Source: Gammaproteobacteria bacterium
GTDB taxonomy: Bacteria; Pseudomonadota; Gammaproteobacteria; DRLM01
Length of the DNA: 34,373 nucleotides
NCBI GenBank assembly: GCA_919903055.1
Contig: CAKKSB010000114.1
Coordinates: 1-34,373, forward strand
Direction of reading: 5' to 3'
Positions within the stretch are counted from its first letter, which is position 1, and every line of letters begins with the position of its first letter. Shown piece after piece: positions 7,790-15,636 of the stretch. The position numbers were made by a program, and so were the translations under genes. Below the pieces are notes generated by a model. That model did no database searches, was not told where the DNA came from, and saw only the letters and a program-made list of their open reading frames with translations.

Positions 7790-8290
7790 TTAAAACAGAT
7801 ATCCCAGCGTGAACATCGAAATATCCTCGTCCACTATCGTGTATTCCACTTCGACGCGGGTTTGATTATCAACCCGGTAACCCATCCCCAGTCCCGCGCT
7901 GACGCCGTTTTCTTTATTCTGCAAATTCACCCCCGCGGCGTTGAAGGTCACTTGCTCATGGAGAGCACCCGCTTTCAATTTAAAATAAACCTTGGCGGAA
8001 CTGCGATACACCCCGTACAAAGCCAAGGTGGTCATATCCCATTCCACATCGGACAGTGCGGTCTCGCCGGGAAACAAGGTGGTGGTGAGCTCCGCCTCGA
8101 TCGCGAAAGCGCGGCCGTAACCTACCGTGAGGCCGCCGATATAAGCCTCCTCCAACTCATCGACGTTCGGCATCAGCGCCCCGGCCTTGATTCCGAAATA
8201 GGCCGCCGAATCATCGCCGCGCGCCGCCGTGGCGAAAACCAGCGCCGTCGAACACAACAGCATGGAAAGTTTTTTTAAATTATTCACCAT
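7790..8290 (-). CDS. Small outer-membrane beta-barrel protein
   Basis: A 166-residue exported protein. Residues 1-24 form a signal peptide (NLKKL, then SMLLCSTALVFATAARG). The rest consists of alternating short amphipathic beta strands: AAYFGIKAGALMP, AYIGGLTVGYGRAFAIEAELTT, TLALYGVYRSSAKVYFKLKAGALHE, GVSAGLGMGYRVDNQTRVEVEYTI. It ends in an aromatic residue (FTLGYLF), the usual recognition signal for Bam-assisted insertion. This fits an eight-stranded OmpA/OmpX/opacity-type barrel. The ATG at 8290 was chosen because AGGAG precedes it and the signal peptide starts there. The gene lies 22 bp downstream of an ArsC-like gene, so it is probably the last member of that operon. The function is unknown. 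Confidence 0.8.
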   Translation of the reverse strand: MVNNLKKLSMLLCSTALVFATAARGDDSAAYFGIKAGALMPNVDELEEAYIGGLTVGYGRAFAIEAELTTTLFPGETALSDVEWDMTTLALYGVYRSSAKVYFKLKAGALHEQVTFNAAGVNLQNKENGVSAGLGMGYRVDNQTRVEVEYTIVDEDISMFTLGYLF

Positions 8291-8312
8291 CGCTCCTGTC
8301 TGCCTGTCGGTC

Positions 8313-8660
8313 TCAGATAATATCGAGCACATTTTCGGGCGGACGCCCCAACACCGCTTTACCGCCCGCCACCACGATCGGCCGCTCGATGAGCAGCGGG
8401 TGTTCCACCATGGCCTTGATCAGCCCGGCATCGCTCAACGTCGGATTGTCCAAACCCAGCGACTTGTAAATTTTTTCCTTAGTGCGCAGCAATTGTCGAG
8501 GCTTGAGTTGCAACGCTGCCAATAACTTTTTCAGCGCGGCGGCATCGGGCGGCACATTGAGATAGTCGACGATGACCGGCTCGATGCCTTGTTCGCGCAA
8601 CAAGGCCAAGGTCTCGCGCGACTTGCCGCAGCGCGGGTTGTGATAAATCGTGACCTTCAT
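8313..8660 (-). CDS. ArsC/Spx-family thioredoxin-fold protein (probable arsenate reductase)
   Basis: 115-residue protein of the glutaredoxin-coupled arsenate reductase family (ArsC/YfgD type). It has the N-terminal active-site motif HNPRCGKSR with C11, the YLNVPPDAAALKKLLAAL segment, LLRTKEKIYKSLGL, HPLLIERPIVV (RPIV is the strongly conserved loop) and GRPPENVLDI near the end. E. coli ArsC uses Cys12 to attack arsenate and glutaredoxin to resolve the bond. Here grxC lies directly upstream, which fits. No arsR/arsB is adjacent, and YfgD-type members are common outside ars operons, so arsenic detoxification is not assured. AAGGAAGGG precedes the ATG. A 7-bp inverted repeat lies in the leader at 8677-8699. 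Confidence 0.88.
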   Translation of the reverse strand: MKVTIYHNPRCGKSRETLALLREQGIEPVIVDYLNVPPDAAALKKLLAALQLKPRQLLRTKEKIYKSLGLDNPTLSDAGLIKAMVEHPLLIERPIVVAGGKAVLGRPPENVLDII

Positions 8661-8676
8661 GATTAACCCTTCCTCA

Positions 8677-8699
8677 GATGCGCGTCATTGTAGCGCATC
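8677..8699. repeat. Inverted repeat in the leader of the ArsC-like gene
   Basis: Perfect 7-bp arms GATGCGC / GCGCATC with a 9-nt loop, in the 91-bp space between grxC and the ArsC-like gene and just upstream of the latter's Shine-Dalgarno. It could be an RNA hairpin affecting mRNA stability or translation within the operon. No T-tract follows, so it is not a terminator. Confidence 0.4.
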
Positions 8700-8751
8700 G
8701 CGCCGAATAGACTGTCCGGCCCGGAGGGTGATCGGCGCCACGGCGTATTAG

Positions 8752-9063
8752 TCAAGGCTCGGACACAGCGGGCGGCACGCCCAGCAAACCGTCGAGCTGA
8801 CCCGCGTTTTCCAGCCGTTGGAGATCCGCATAGCCGCCGATGGCCCGGCCGTTGATGAATATCTGCGGCACGGTGAACCTCCCGCCGGCGCGTTGCGCCA
8901 TCGCGTCGCGCGCCTCGTCGTCGCCGTCGATGGCATATTCGACAAAGGCCACGCCTTTGTTCCGCAGCAGGCGTTTCGCGGCCATGCAATACGAACAATA
9001 ACGCCAGGTATAAATCTCCACATGGGCGCCCGCCGGCAGCGCCTCCTGATTCACGTCACTCAT
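8752..9063 (-). CDS. grxC: Glutaredoxin 3
   Basis: Small cytosolic dithiol glutaredoxin that reduces disulfides and glutathione mixed disulfides using glutathione. The 103 residues show the thioredoxin fold: VEIYTWRYCSYCMAAKRLL at about 15-33 with the active site C23-S-Y-C26 (CPYC is the usual form; CSYC variants exist), the cis-proline TVP at about 64-66, and the glutathione-binding IGGYADLQ at about 74-81. In E. coli grxC lies between the rhodanese gene yibN and secB. In this genome that slot is empty and grxC instead sits between a yihY-like gene and an ArsC-like gene. The N-terminal extension of about 13 residues is unremarkable. Confidence 0.93.
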   Translation of the reverse strand: MSDVNQEALPAGAHVEIYTWRYCSYCMAAKRLLRNKGVAFVEYAIDGDDEARDAMAQRAGGRFTVPQIFINGRAIGGYADLQRLENAGQLDGLLGVPPAVSEP

Positions 9064-9117
9064 TTGTTACTCCGCCCCACTACTCACCACTACCGACCTC
9101 CGCCGCGCCGGATCGCT

Positions 9118-10521
9118 TCATTTCATAACGGCGCCGTGACCGGAACGTTGATCCGATGGCGCCGGCCATGCCTCATTATTTTGAGACCGCGGCTGGGCGC
9201 GCAGCAAATCCTTAATGGTTTGTTCGGCCAACGCCTCACCGATCGCTGCGTCGACTCGCCGCATCACCGTCGCTATCTGTTCAAGTTCAGCACGATCATT
9301 CCAGGCCGCCTCGGCGGAATCGTCGCCATGGCGGACCGCCGCCAACACTTCACGGAGACTGATGGTTTCGATGTCCCGCGCCGGATAATAACCGGGCGGC
9401 GCATCGCCGGTCCGGCTGATGAAACCCTGTCTTTCCAAAATACCCAGCGGATATTGCAAGGACCGCGGCGCGATGCTCAAGATCTGCGCCAGACGCTCCA
9501 ATGTCCACGGTCCGCGATTGTAATAATAGTTATACCCGATCATCAGCATGAGCAGTATCGCCAGGCGCTCCCGCTCCTGATTGCTGAGCGGCTGCTTATC
9601 GTGGCGGGTGTTCAAGAAGGCCGGATGCTGCTGGTAATAGGCGATCTGCGCGCCCAACAACACGATCAACCAGCTGAGATAAAGCCAGATCATGAACGTG
9701 ATGAGTATGGCGAAACCGGAATAGATGGCGGTGTATTGGGTCGAAGACGCCACGAAAGCCGCGAACAGCCAGCCGCCGGTTTCCCATAATACGCCGGCGA
9801 TCAAACCGCCGGTGAAGGCCGCGGAAAAATTCACCTTAGTATTGGGAATGAAGAGGTAAATAAAAGTGAAGGCGGCGCAAACCAGCACATAAGGCAGCAC
9901 CGCGCCGGCGATCGCCACCAGCGTACCGATCGGTTCGACGGCCACCAGCCGCTGCACCAGGTCCGTACCCATCACCGCGGCGGTGATACCCAAGGCTGAA
10001 AACACCAGTACTGGCCCGACCAAAATCACGCTCATATAATCGCTGAAACGCCGCACCAGGCGCCGGGGCTGATCGATATGCCAAATGAAATTGAAGGCGC
10101 TCTCGATCTTCTGCACCAGCGACACCACGGTGTAGATCAGCATTGCCAAACCCAGTGAACCCAGCACGCCCACTTCCACGTTTTCCACGAAATCGATGAT
10201 GCGCTGAGTGAACTCCGGCCCCTTTTCGCCGAGTGGTGACAGCACGTTCAACAGCAAAGGCTCCACCTGGTTGTGAACGCCGAATGCCTTCAAAACCGAA
10301 AAGCTCACCGCCAGGAGCGGCACCAGGGACAATAAAGTGGTGTACACCAAACTCATGGCGCGCAGGGTAAGATCGCCTTTCGCCATCTCAAGGGTAATGG
10401 CCTGAATGATACGCACGGCATTGACGGCCGTCCGCCGCGGCCACGACAAGCGACCGAGCGCCGTTCTCCAAATCGCCCGCTGATAAACCTCGCGGAGCCG
10501 GGTGATGATCTGTTTAAACAT
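9118..10521 (-). CDS. YihY/BrkB (UPF0761) family inner-membrane protein
   Basis: Integral membrane protein of 467 residues, once misnamed ribonuclease BN. The family part (about 45-310) shows AMSLVYTTLLSLVPLLAV, GSLGLAMLIYTVVSLVQKIE, FNFIWHIDQPR, then several long hydrophobic helices (YMSVILVGPVLVFSALGITAAVM, LVAIAGAVLPYVLVCAAFTFIYLF, IYSGFAILITFMIWLYLSWLIVLLGAQIAYY). About six membrane helices are expected. The last 150 residues are cytosolic and contain a winged-helix-like stretch (LERLAQILSIAPRSLQYPLGILERQGFI), a common extension of longer members. AGGA lies 6 nt before the ATG. It is the first gene of a likely operon with grxC, the ArsC-like gene and the barrel protein. Transport substrate or function is unknown. 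Confidence 0.9.
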   Translation of the reverse strand: MFKQIITRLREVYQRAIWRTALGRLSWPRRTAVNAVRIIQAITLEMAKGDLTLRAMSLVYTTLLSLVPLLAVSFSVLKAFGVHNQVEPLLLNVLSPLGEKGPEFTQRIIDFVENVEVGVLGSLGLAMLIYTVVSLVQKIESAFNFIWHIDQPRRLVRRFSDYMSVILVGPVLVFSALGITAAVMGTDLVQRLVAVEPIGTLVAIAGAVLPYVLVCAAFTFIYLFIPNTKVNFSAAFTGGLIAGVLWETGGWLFAAFVASSTQYTAIYSGFAILITFMIWLYLSWLIVLLGAQIAYYQQHPAFLNTRHDKQPLSNQERERLAILLMLMIGYNYYYNRGPWTLERLAQILSIAPRSLQYPLGILERQGFISRTGDAPPGYYPARDIETISLREVLAAVRHGDDSAEAAWNDRAELEQIATVMRRVDAAIGEALAEQTIKDLLRAQPRSQNNEAWPAPSDQRSGHGAVMK

Positions 10522-10913
10522 ATTCGTCCTACTCGTTTAACTCGCGGCCAGCGCGAGGCCATCTTATCGACCCTGACACCGAGCCGGCATCGCCAGTATT
10601 AAAAACTTCCGTACGTTCAATGCATTAATCGCACCAAGCGAGTACCCGCCCGCGCACCGCTACGCCTCGGCCGACCCCTTTGGTAAATCAATCCGTACCG
10701 AACCCGCGCCCCGGTCCCAGCGTTCAAGCATTCTTCCCCCCAGTCGATATCCAACGTGGGAGTGATGACGGATGTTCCGTTCCTGCCCTAAGCAACGGGA
10801 CATGCTTCGAAACCCTAGCCTAGCTCGATAGCGCGGGCGCTTAGCTGTATGAGGGATATCCCGCCGGCGACGCCCTCCATTCGCGTTCGCATTCGATATG
10901 GACACGGCTGACG
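10522..10913. other. Divergent intergenic region between yihY-like and GAF-PilB genes
   Basis: 392 bp without a convincing gene. It must hold the promoters of both flanking genes, but I see no clear sigma-70 or sigma-54 match. The one structure is an imperfect inverted repeat, ATGTTCCGTT (10772-10781) with AACGGGACAT (10794-10803), ten pairs including one G-T, about 110 bp before the ATPase start. It may be an operator or an RNA hairpin. Confidence 0.5.
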
Positions 10914-13208
10914 ATGAGCATGATTGACGGAAGCAACGACGCACAGAAAAAACCCAATCCGGAACAACTCAAGCGCCAGCTCGAGTTTCAAGTCCGGCTC
11001 AACGCGGTCATTCACCGTATCCAGGAATCCGCCAATTTCCGCGATGTGATGCCGGAAATCGAGGAAGATTTACTTTCATTGCTCAACGCCGAGCGCATCA
11101 CCGTTTATCAGCGCTCGCGCACCGAACCGGCCTTGGTTTCCAAATACAAGAGCGGCAATGAAATCAAAGAAATTCGGGTCGCGCTCTCCACTTCGTCCAT
11201 CGCCGGTTATGTGGGACTCAATCAAAAACCGGTGCGCATTACCGACGTTTATAACGCCGAAGAACTGACTAATATTCACCCCAATTTACGTTTTGACAAG
11301 TCTTACGATCTCAAAAGCGGGTTCCGTACCCAGTCGATGATCGTGGTGCCCATCAAATCCAAGGACGTCTTATTCGGGGTGATCCAAGTACTCAATCGCC
11401 GCGGCGGCGGCGCGTTTACCGACGCGGAATTGCGCAACACCATCAAATTGGGTTTTTTCCTCGGCAACCAGTTCCGCTACGAATTGGGCGGCACCCGCGA
11501 TCCGTACGAATATCTGGTGCAATCGGACAAACTCACCCAACAGCGCCTCGATGAATTCAAGCAACGCGCGCCCAGGGAAGGCACGTCGGTCACGCACTTG
11601 CTGCTTACCGAAGCCAACCTCAGCGCCGCGGAAATCGGCGCTTCGCTGGAACGCTATTATCAAGTGCCGTACATGGGCTACGACCCGGAAGTGGAAATAC
11701 CCAAGGAATTGCTGAAGGGCATCAACGAAGCCTATCTCAAAAAAGAATGCTGGGTGCCGATTCAAGGCGACCGCAATGAAGTGGTGGTGTTGATCGACGA
11801 TCCCACCGACGACCGCCGCATCATGGAAGTCCAACGCGTATTGCGCGCCCGCAATTACGTCTTCAAGGTCGCGCTGGCTGAAGACATTCGGCAATTTCTC
11901 GGCGAAACCCCGCTCAACCTCGACGGCAAGGTCGACATCAACGAATTGGTCGACCGCCTCAATGAAGAAGGCATCGAGGGCATCTCCGATGACGAGGTGG
12001 ATGCGGTCGATGAAAACGAGGCCACCGTCATTCAGCTGGTGAATCAGCTGATTCGTGAATCCTATAACGCGCGCGCCTCCGACATCCATATCGAACCCGG
12101 CAAAGGCAAAGTGCCGTCTTCGGTGCGCATCCGCATCGACGGTCAATGCCAGCGCAGTCTCACTATCCCGGCCAGCCATATCCGCGCCGTGGTCTCGCGC
12201 ATCAAGATCACCGCCGGCATGGACATCTCGGACCGCCGCCGTCCACAAGACGGCAAGTGCGTGGTGAAGATCAAAGGCAAACCCATCGAGTTGCGCGTCG
12301 CCACCATCCCCACCGTCAACGGCGAATCGGTGGTGATGCGTATCCTCGCCTCGAATAAACCGCCGCCGCTCGATCAGCTCAACTTCGCCGAACGCACGCT
12401 GCGCGAGACCAAGGCCCTGGTGGAACATCCCCACGGGATTTTTCTGGTGGTAGGTCCGACCGGTTCGGGCAAGACCACCACGCTGCACGCCATCCTCGCG
12501 CACATCAATACACCGGAGCGCAAAATCTGGACCGCGGAAGACCCGGTGGAAATCACCCAGCCCGGTTTGCAGCAAGTACAAATGAACAAAAAGGCGGGAC
12601 TCACTTTCGCCGCTGCGCTGCGCTCCTTTCTGCGCGCCGATCCGGACGTCATCATGATCGGCGAGATGCGCGACCAGGAAACCGCCGAGGCCGGCGTCGA
12701 GGCGTCACTCACCGGCCACTTGGTATTCTCCACTTTGCACACCAATTCCTCGGCGGAGACCATCACCCGTCTGCTCGACCTCGGCATCGACCCCATCAGT
12801 TTTTCCGACGCGTTTCTGGGCGTAATGGCACAGCGGCTGGTGCGTACCTTATGCGAAAAATGCAAAAAACCCTATCAACCCGACGTCGATGAGCTGACAT
12901 TGATCCGCCGTTATTACGGCGAGGAGCATTTCGCCGAGATCTGTCCCGATTCCAGCAAAGCCACTCTTTACAAAGCGCCCGGCTGCCCGGCCTGCGACGG
13001 CACCGGTTATCGGGGGCGCACCGGTATCCACGAATTGCTGGTGTCCAGCCGCGGCATTAAGGATCTCATTTATCACAAGGGCACAGCCGAGGAACTACAA
13101 GCCTTGTCCATGAAAGAAGGCATGCGGACCCTGATGCAGGACGGCATCACCAAGATGTTCAAGGGCCAAACCGATCTCGCCCAAGTGCGCAAGGTCGCCG
13201 CTAAATAA
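10914..13208 (+). CDS. PilB/GspE-family secretion ATPase with N-terminal GAF domain
   Basis: Cytosolic hexameric ATPase of the type II secretion / type IV pilus assembly family. Domain order over 764 residues: a GAF domain at about 25-190 (NFRDVMPEIEEDLLSLLNAE, SMIVVPIKSKDVLFGVIQVLNR), a GspE N-terminal (MshEN-like) domain at about 200-330, and the ATPase. Walker A GPTGSGKTTT is near 513-522, the Asp box EDPVE near 543, Walker B DVIMIGEMRD near 579 and the His box STLHTN near 606. A zinc-type cysteine set CEKC (about 647) and CPAC (about 691) is present, as in extension ATPases. The GAF domain suggests control by a small ligand or by binding a partner. No pilus or secretion genes adjoin it, so its machine is elsewhere. 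The start has no strong Shine-Dalgarno; ATG 10920 is an alternative. Confidence 0.92.
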   Translation: MSMIDGSNDAQKKPNPEQLKRQLEFQVRLNAVIHRIQESANFRDVMPEIEEDLLSLLNAERITVYQRSRTEPALVSKYKSGNEIKEIRVALSTSSIAGYVGLNQKPVRITDVYNAEELTNIHPNLRFDKSYDLKSGFRTQSMIVVPIKSKDVLFGVIQVLNRRGGGAFTDAELRNTIKLGFFLGNQFRYELGGTRDPYEYLVQSDKLTQQRLDEFKQRAPREGTSVTHLLLTEANLSAAEIGASLERYYQVPYMGYDPEVEIPKELLKGINEAYLKKECWVPIQGDRNEVVVLIDDPTDDRRIMEVQRVLRARNYVFKVALAEDIRQFLGETPLNLDGKVDINELVDRLNEEGIEGISDDEVDAVDENEATVIQLVNQLIRESYNARASDIHIEPGKGKVPSSVRIRIDGQCQRSLTIPASHIRAVVSRIKITAGMDISDRRRPQDGKCVVKIKGKPIELRVATIPTVNGESVVMRILASNKPPPLDQLNFAERTLRETKALVEHPHGIFLVVGPTGSGKTTTLHAILAHINTPERKIWTAEDPVEITQPGLQQVQMNKKAGLTFAAALRSFLRADPDVIMIGEMRDQETAEAGVEASLTGHLVFSTLHTNSSAETITRLLDLGIDPISFSDAFLGVMAQRLVRTLCEKCKKPYQPDVDELTLIRRYYGEEHFAEICPDSSKATLYKAPGCPACDGTGYRGRTGIHELLVSSRGIKDLIYHKGTAEELQALSMKEGMRTLMQDGITKMFKGQTDLAQVRKVAAK

Positions 13209-13218
13209 ACCCTTCGCC

Positions 13219-13247
13219 GGGACAGGTTACAGTGCCTGTGCTAGACT
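13219..13247 (+). promoter_or_regulatory. Sigma-70 promoter candidate for apaG
   Basis: GGGACA (13219-13224), 17-bp spacer, TAGACT (13242-13247), with an upstream TG making an extended -10 (TGCTAGACT). Transcription would start near 13254, giving a 63-nt leader before the apaG ATG at 13317. Confidence 0.45.
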
Positions 13248-13316
13248 TTGTCTAGTTGCGCAGCTAATCCACATCCTCTATTAAAAATAGCGCACTTCAA
13301 GGTGATAACTGCCCGT

Positions 13317-13700
13317 ATGAACAGCGATTCTTCCTATAGCATCAAAGTCCTGGTCGAACCATTCTATGTCGAGGAACAATCGGTTCCCGCGGAGAATCGC
13401 TTTGTCTTCGCTTATACCGTCAGCATCCAAAATCTGGGACGGGTACCGGCTAAACTGATCTCCCGGCATTGGATCATTACCGACGCCAACGGCAAAACTC
13501 AGGAGGTGCGCGGCCAAGGCGTGGTGGGGGAACAACCCTATCTGCGGCCGGGCGAGGCCTTTCAATATACCAGCGGGGCGGTGCTGGATACGGCGGTCGG
13601 CACGATGCGCGGTACGTATCAGATGGTGGGTGACGATGGTAACCACTTCGACGCGGATATCCCGGTCTTTACTTTATCGGTGCCGCGTACACTGCATTGA
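13317..13700 (+). CDS. apaG: ApaG protein
   Basis: 127-residue protein of the ApaG family (fibronectin-III-like beta sandwich, usually about 125 residues). E. coli apaG lies with ksgA and apaH, and mutants show altered Co2+ sensitivity and Mg2+ efflux; a nucleotide-binding role has been proposed. Diagnostic stretches are VEPFYVEEQSVPAENRFVFAY, ISRHWIITDANGKTQEVRGQGVVGEQP (in parts RHWIITDANG and GVVGEQP), LRPGEAFQYTSGAVL and MRGTYQMVGDDG. The frame is open back to a TTG at 13248, but similarity begins at the ATG at 13317, which has AAGGTGA 12 nt upstream. Here the usual ksgA/apaH partners are absent and the gene follows the secretion ATPase by about 110 bp with its own promoter candidate. Confidence 0.95.
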   Translation: MNSDSSYSIKVLVEPFYVEEQSVPAENRFVFAYTVSIQNLGRVPAKLISRHWIITDANGKTQEVRGQGVVGEQPYLRPGEAFQYTSGAVLDTAVGTMRGTYQMVGDDGNHFDADIPVFTLSVPRTLH

Positions 13701-13726
13701 CTTAAGCGGGCATGTGCGCGCCGGCT

Positions 13727-14068
13727 TCAACAGGCAAGTTTATCTAATTCCCATTGCACCAGTTGCGCCGCCTGTTCGCGGGTGTAGAAACAACCGCCTC
13801 GGACGAAACCGGCCACCACCGACGCTTTCACCGCCACCGGTCGGCCCGACTGGTCGCGTCCCGCCACCCAGTCATCGGGTAAGCCGTCGAACTGGTGTAC
13901 CGCCGCCGGTGTCCCCTCGGCGTTGCACGCCATGAGAAAGCGGCCGTTATCGCGGTTAAAAAAAGCCGGACGGAAACCCAGACTCCGGTTTTCTTCGCTT
14001 ACACCCCCAGTATCGCGGAAACTTGCCGATACCTCGGAGAGGTCGTCATAGGTCATCATCTGTCTCAT
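13727..14068 (-). CDS. Small protein of unknown function
   Basis: 113 residues, not assigned to a named family. There is no signal peptide or membrane segment, so it is probably cytosolic. Features that look conserved: FRPAFFNRDNGRFLMACN, LPDDWVAGRDQSGRPVAVKASVVAGFVRGGCFYTREQAAQL (seen here as LPDDWV, KASVVAGFVRGG and YTREQAA). The latter resembles a short helix-turn element in other uncharacterised proteobacterial proteins I recall only vaguely. The ATG at 14068 has AGGAG 8 nt upstream, supporting translation. It is convergent with apaG (26 bp apart) and lies downstream of nothing on its own strand within 240 bp, so it likely has its own promoter. Confidence 0.7.
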   Translation of the reverse strand: MRQMMTYDDLSEVSASFRDTGGVSEENRSLGFRPAFFNRDNGRFLMACNAEGTPAAVHQFDGLPDDWVAGRDQSGRPVAVKASVVAGFVRGGCFYTREQAAQLVQWELDKLAC

Positions 14069-14308
14069 GGCTGAACTCCTCGCGGCTGCTTCACCGGCCT
14101 TGGCCGGCGACAGCGTGATTCATCTTCTCTGCCTAAAGTGTTGCAGGCCATGTGCCAAGCATAAATATCACTCAATCATTCAAACAATTACAAATCAGCT
14201 TAAACAACCCTACGCAAACTGTTAACTCTATTCGCCCCGATTCGCGGACCGGTTCTCATACTAGCCTACCGAAAACCGACCCGCGCCGTCAGTTTGTGAC
14301 CTACCGCG

Positions 14309-15514
14309 TCATCCGGCAGCCAATACCGTCCCCGCCGCGCCCAGCGCCACGCCGCGGGCGATGGGCGCCTTGAGATCGCTCAGCACTTTTTCCAGCGCCG
14401 CCAAACAGAATAAGACGTTCTTCGGCGTACTGGCGTGGCCCATCAGACCAATGCGCCACACTTTGCCGGCGAGACTGCCCAGTCCGGCGCCGATTTCCAG
14501 ATTGAATTCCCGCAACAAACGGCGGCGCACCTCCGCCTCGTCCACGCCGTCCGGCACGGTGACCGCATTGAGCTGCGGCAGGCGATAGGCTTCCTTGACC
14601 ACGAAACGTAAACCCAATGCCTCCACTCCGGCGCGCAGGGCGAGATGATGACGGTGGTGGCGCGCCCACGCCGCCTCCAAACCCTCTTCCTGCAACATCA
14701 CCAAGGCCTCATGCAAACCGTACAGTGCGTTGATCGGCGCGGTGTGATGATAAGCACGCTTGGTGCTGGCGCCCCAATAACCCATCACCAGATTCAAATC
14801 CAAAAACCAGCTTTGCACTTTTGCTTTACGCGCCTTGATGCGCGCCACCGCCCGCTCGCTGAAACTCACCGGCGACAGCCCAGGCGTACATGACAAACAT
14901 TTCTGCGTGCCGGAATAAATCGCGTCCACTTGCCACTCATCGACCTTGAGCGGAATGCCGCCCAGCGAGGTCACCGCATCGACGATGGTGAGGCAATCGT
15001 AACGGCGGGCGATCTCCACCAGTTGTTGCACATCCGACCGCGCGCCGGTAGAGGTTTCGGCGTGCACGAAAGCCACGGCTTTTACGCCAGGGTGAGACTT
15101 GAGTGCATCCTCCAATTTTTCCGGATCGGCCGGTTCGCCCCAGGCGTCTTCCACCATGATGGGCAGCGCGCCGCAACGCTCGACGTTTTCCTTCATGCGG
15201 CCGCCGAACACGCCGTTTTGACAGACCACGACTTTGTCGCCCGGCTCCAGCAGATTGACGAAGCAGGTCTCCATGCCCGCCGAGCCCGGCGCCGAGACGG
15301 GAATGGTGAGGGCGTTGCGGGTTTGAAAAGCATACTGCAATAATAGCTTCATCTCGTCCATCATATCGACGAACTGCGGATCGAGATGGCCGATGGTGGG
15401 CCGCGCCATCGCCGCCAGTATGCGCGGATGCACATCCGAGGGACCCGGGCCCATCAAGGTACGCACGGCGGGGTTGAAGGATAAGATAGTCGGTTGCGGA
15501 ATAGGATTAACCAA
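14309..15514 (-). CDS. Class V aminotransferase (alanine/serine-glyoxylate type)
   Basis: PLP-dependent fold-type I aminotransferase, 401 residues, of the alanine/serine-glyoxylate aminotransferase group. It transfers an amino group to glyoxylate or a related keto acid in the cytosol. Motifs: MGPGPSDVHPRIL at about 21-33, PGSAGMETC at about 76-84, the PLP-contacting IVDAVTSLGG at about 177-186 and the Schiff-base lysine in SGTQKCL (K205), followed by the typical PGLSPVSFSERA. The C-terminal IGAGLGSLAGKVWRIGLMGHAS is also diagnostic. Ureidoglycine-glyoxylate aminotransferases are close relatives, so the substrate is not settled. The last 20 residues (ARGVALGAAGTVLAAG) are an Ala/Gly-rich extension. 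The EamA transporter gene lies upstream on the same strand, 122 bp away. Confidence 0.9.
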   Translation of the reverse strand: MVNPIPQPTILSFNPAVRTLMGPGPSDVHPRILAAMARPTIGHLDPQFVDMMDEMKLLLQYAFQTRNALTIPVSAPGSAGMETCFVNLLEPGDKVVVCQNGVFGGRMKENVERCGALPIMVEDAWGEPADPEKLEDALKSHPGVKAVAFVHAETSTGARSDVQQLVEIARRYDCLTIVDAVTSLGGIPLKVDEWQVDAIYSGTQKCLSCTPGLSPVSFSERAVARIKARKAKVQSWFLDLNLVMGYWGASTKRAYHHTAPINALYGLHEALVMLQEEGLEAAWARHHRHHLALRAGVEALGLRFVVKEAYRLPQLNAVTVPDGVDEAEVRRRLLREFNLEIGAGLGSLAGKVWRIGLMGHASTPKNVLFCLAALEKVLSDLKAPIARGVALGAAGTVLAAG

Positions 15515-15636
15515 GGCGCGCGCTCCGAAATTAAAGATGCCCGGAGTATAAAGTCATTGTCACGCCGCTTACAACGAGGCCGCGCGATAACGATGCAAGT
15601 ATCACTCAACACCCATCTCAGCGGTGTGATGCCCGC

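Noticed and set aside
8313-8660. A full arsenic resistance (ars) operon
   Set aside because: Only the ArsC-like gene is present; arsR and arsB are not adjacent, and the ArsR-family gene at 32785 is 24 kb away and lacks the metal box.
11370-12581. A 403-codon open frame on the minus strand opposite the secretion ATPase
   Set aside because: It lies fully antisense to a gene with clear Walker motifs, has a His/Asp-rich composition typical of mirror frames in GC-rich DNA, and shows no family feature.
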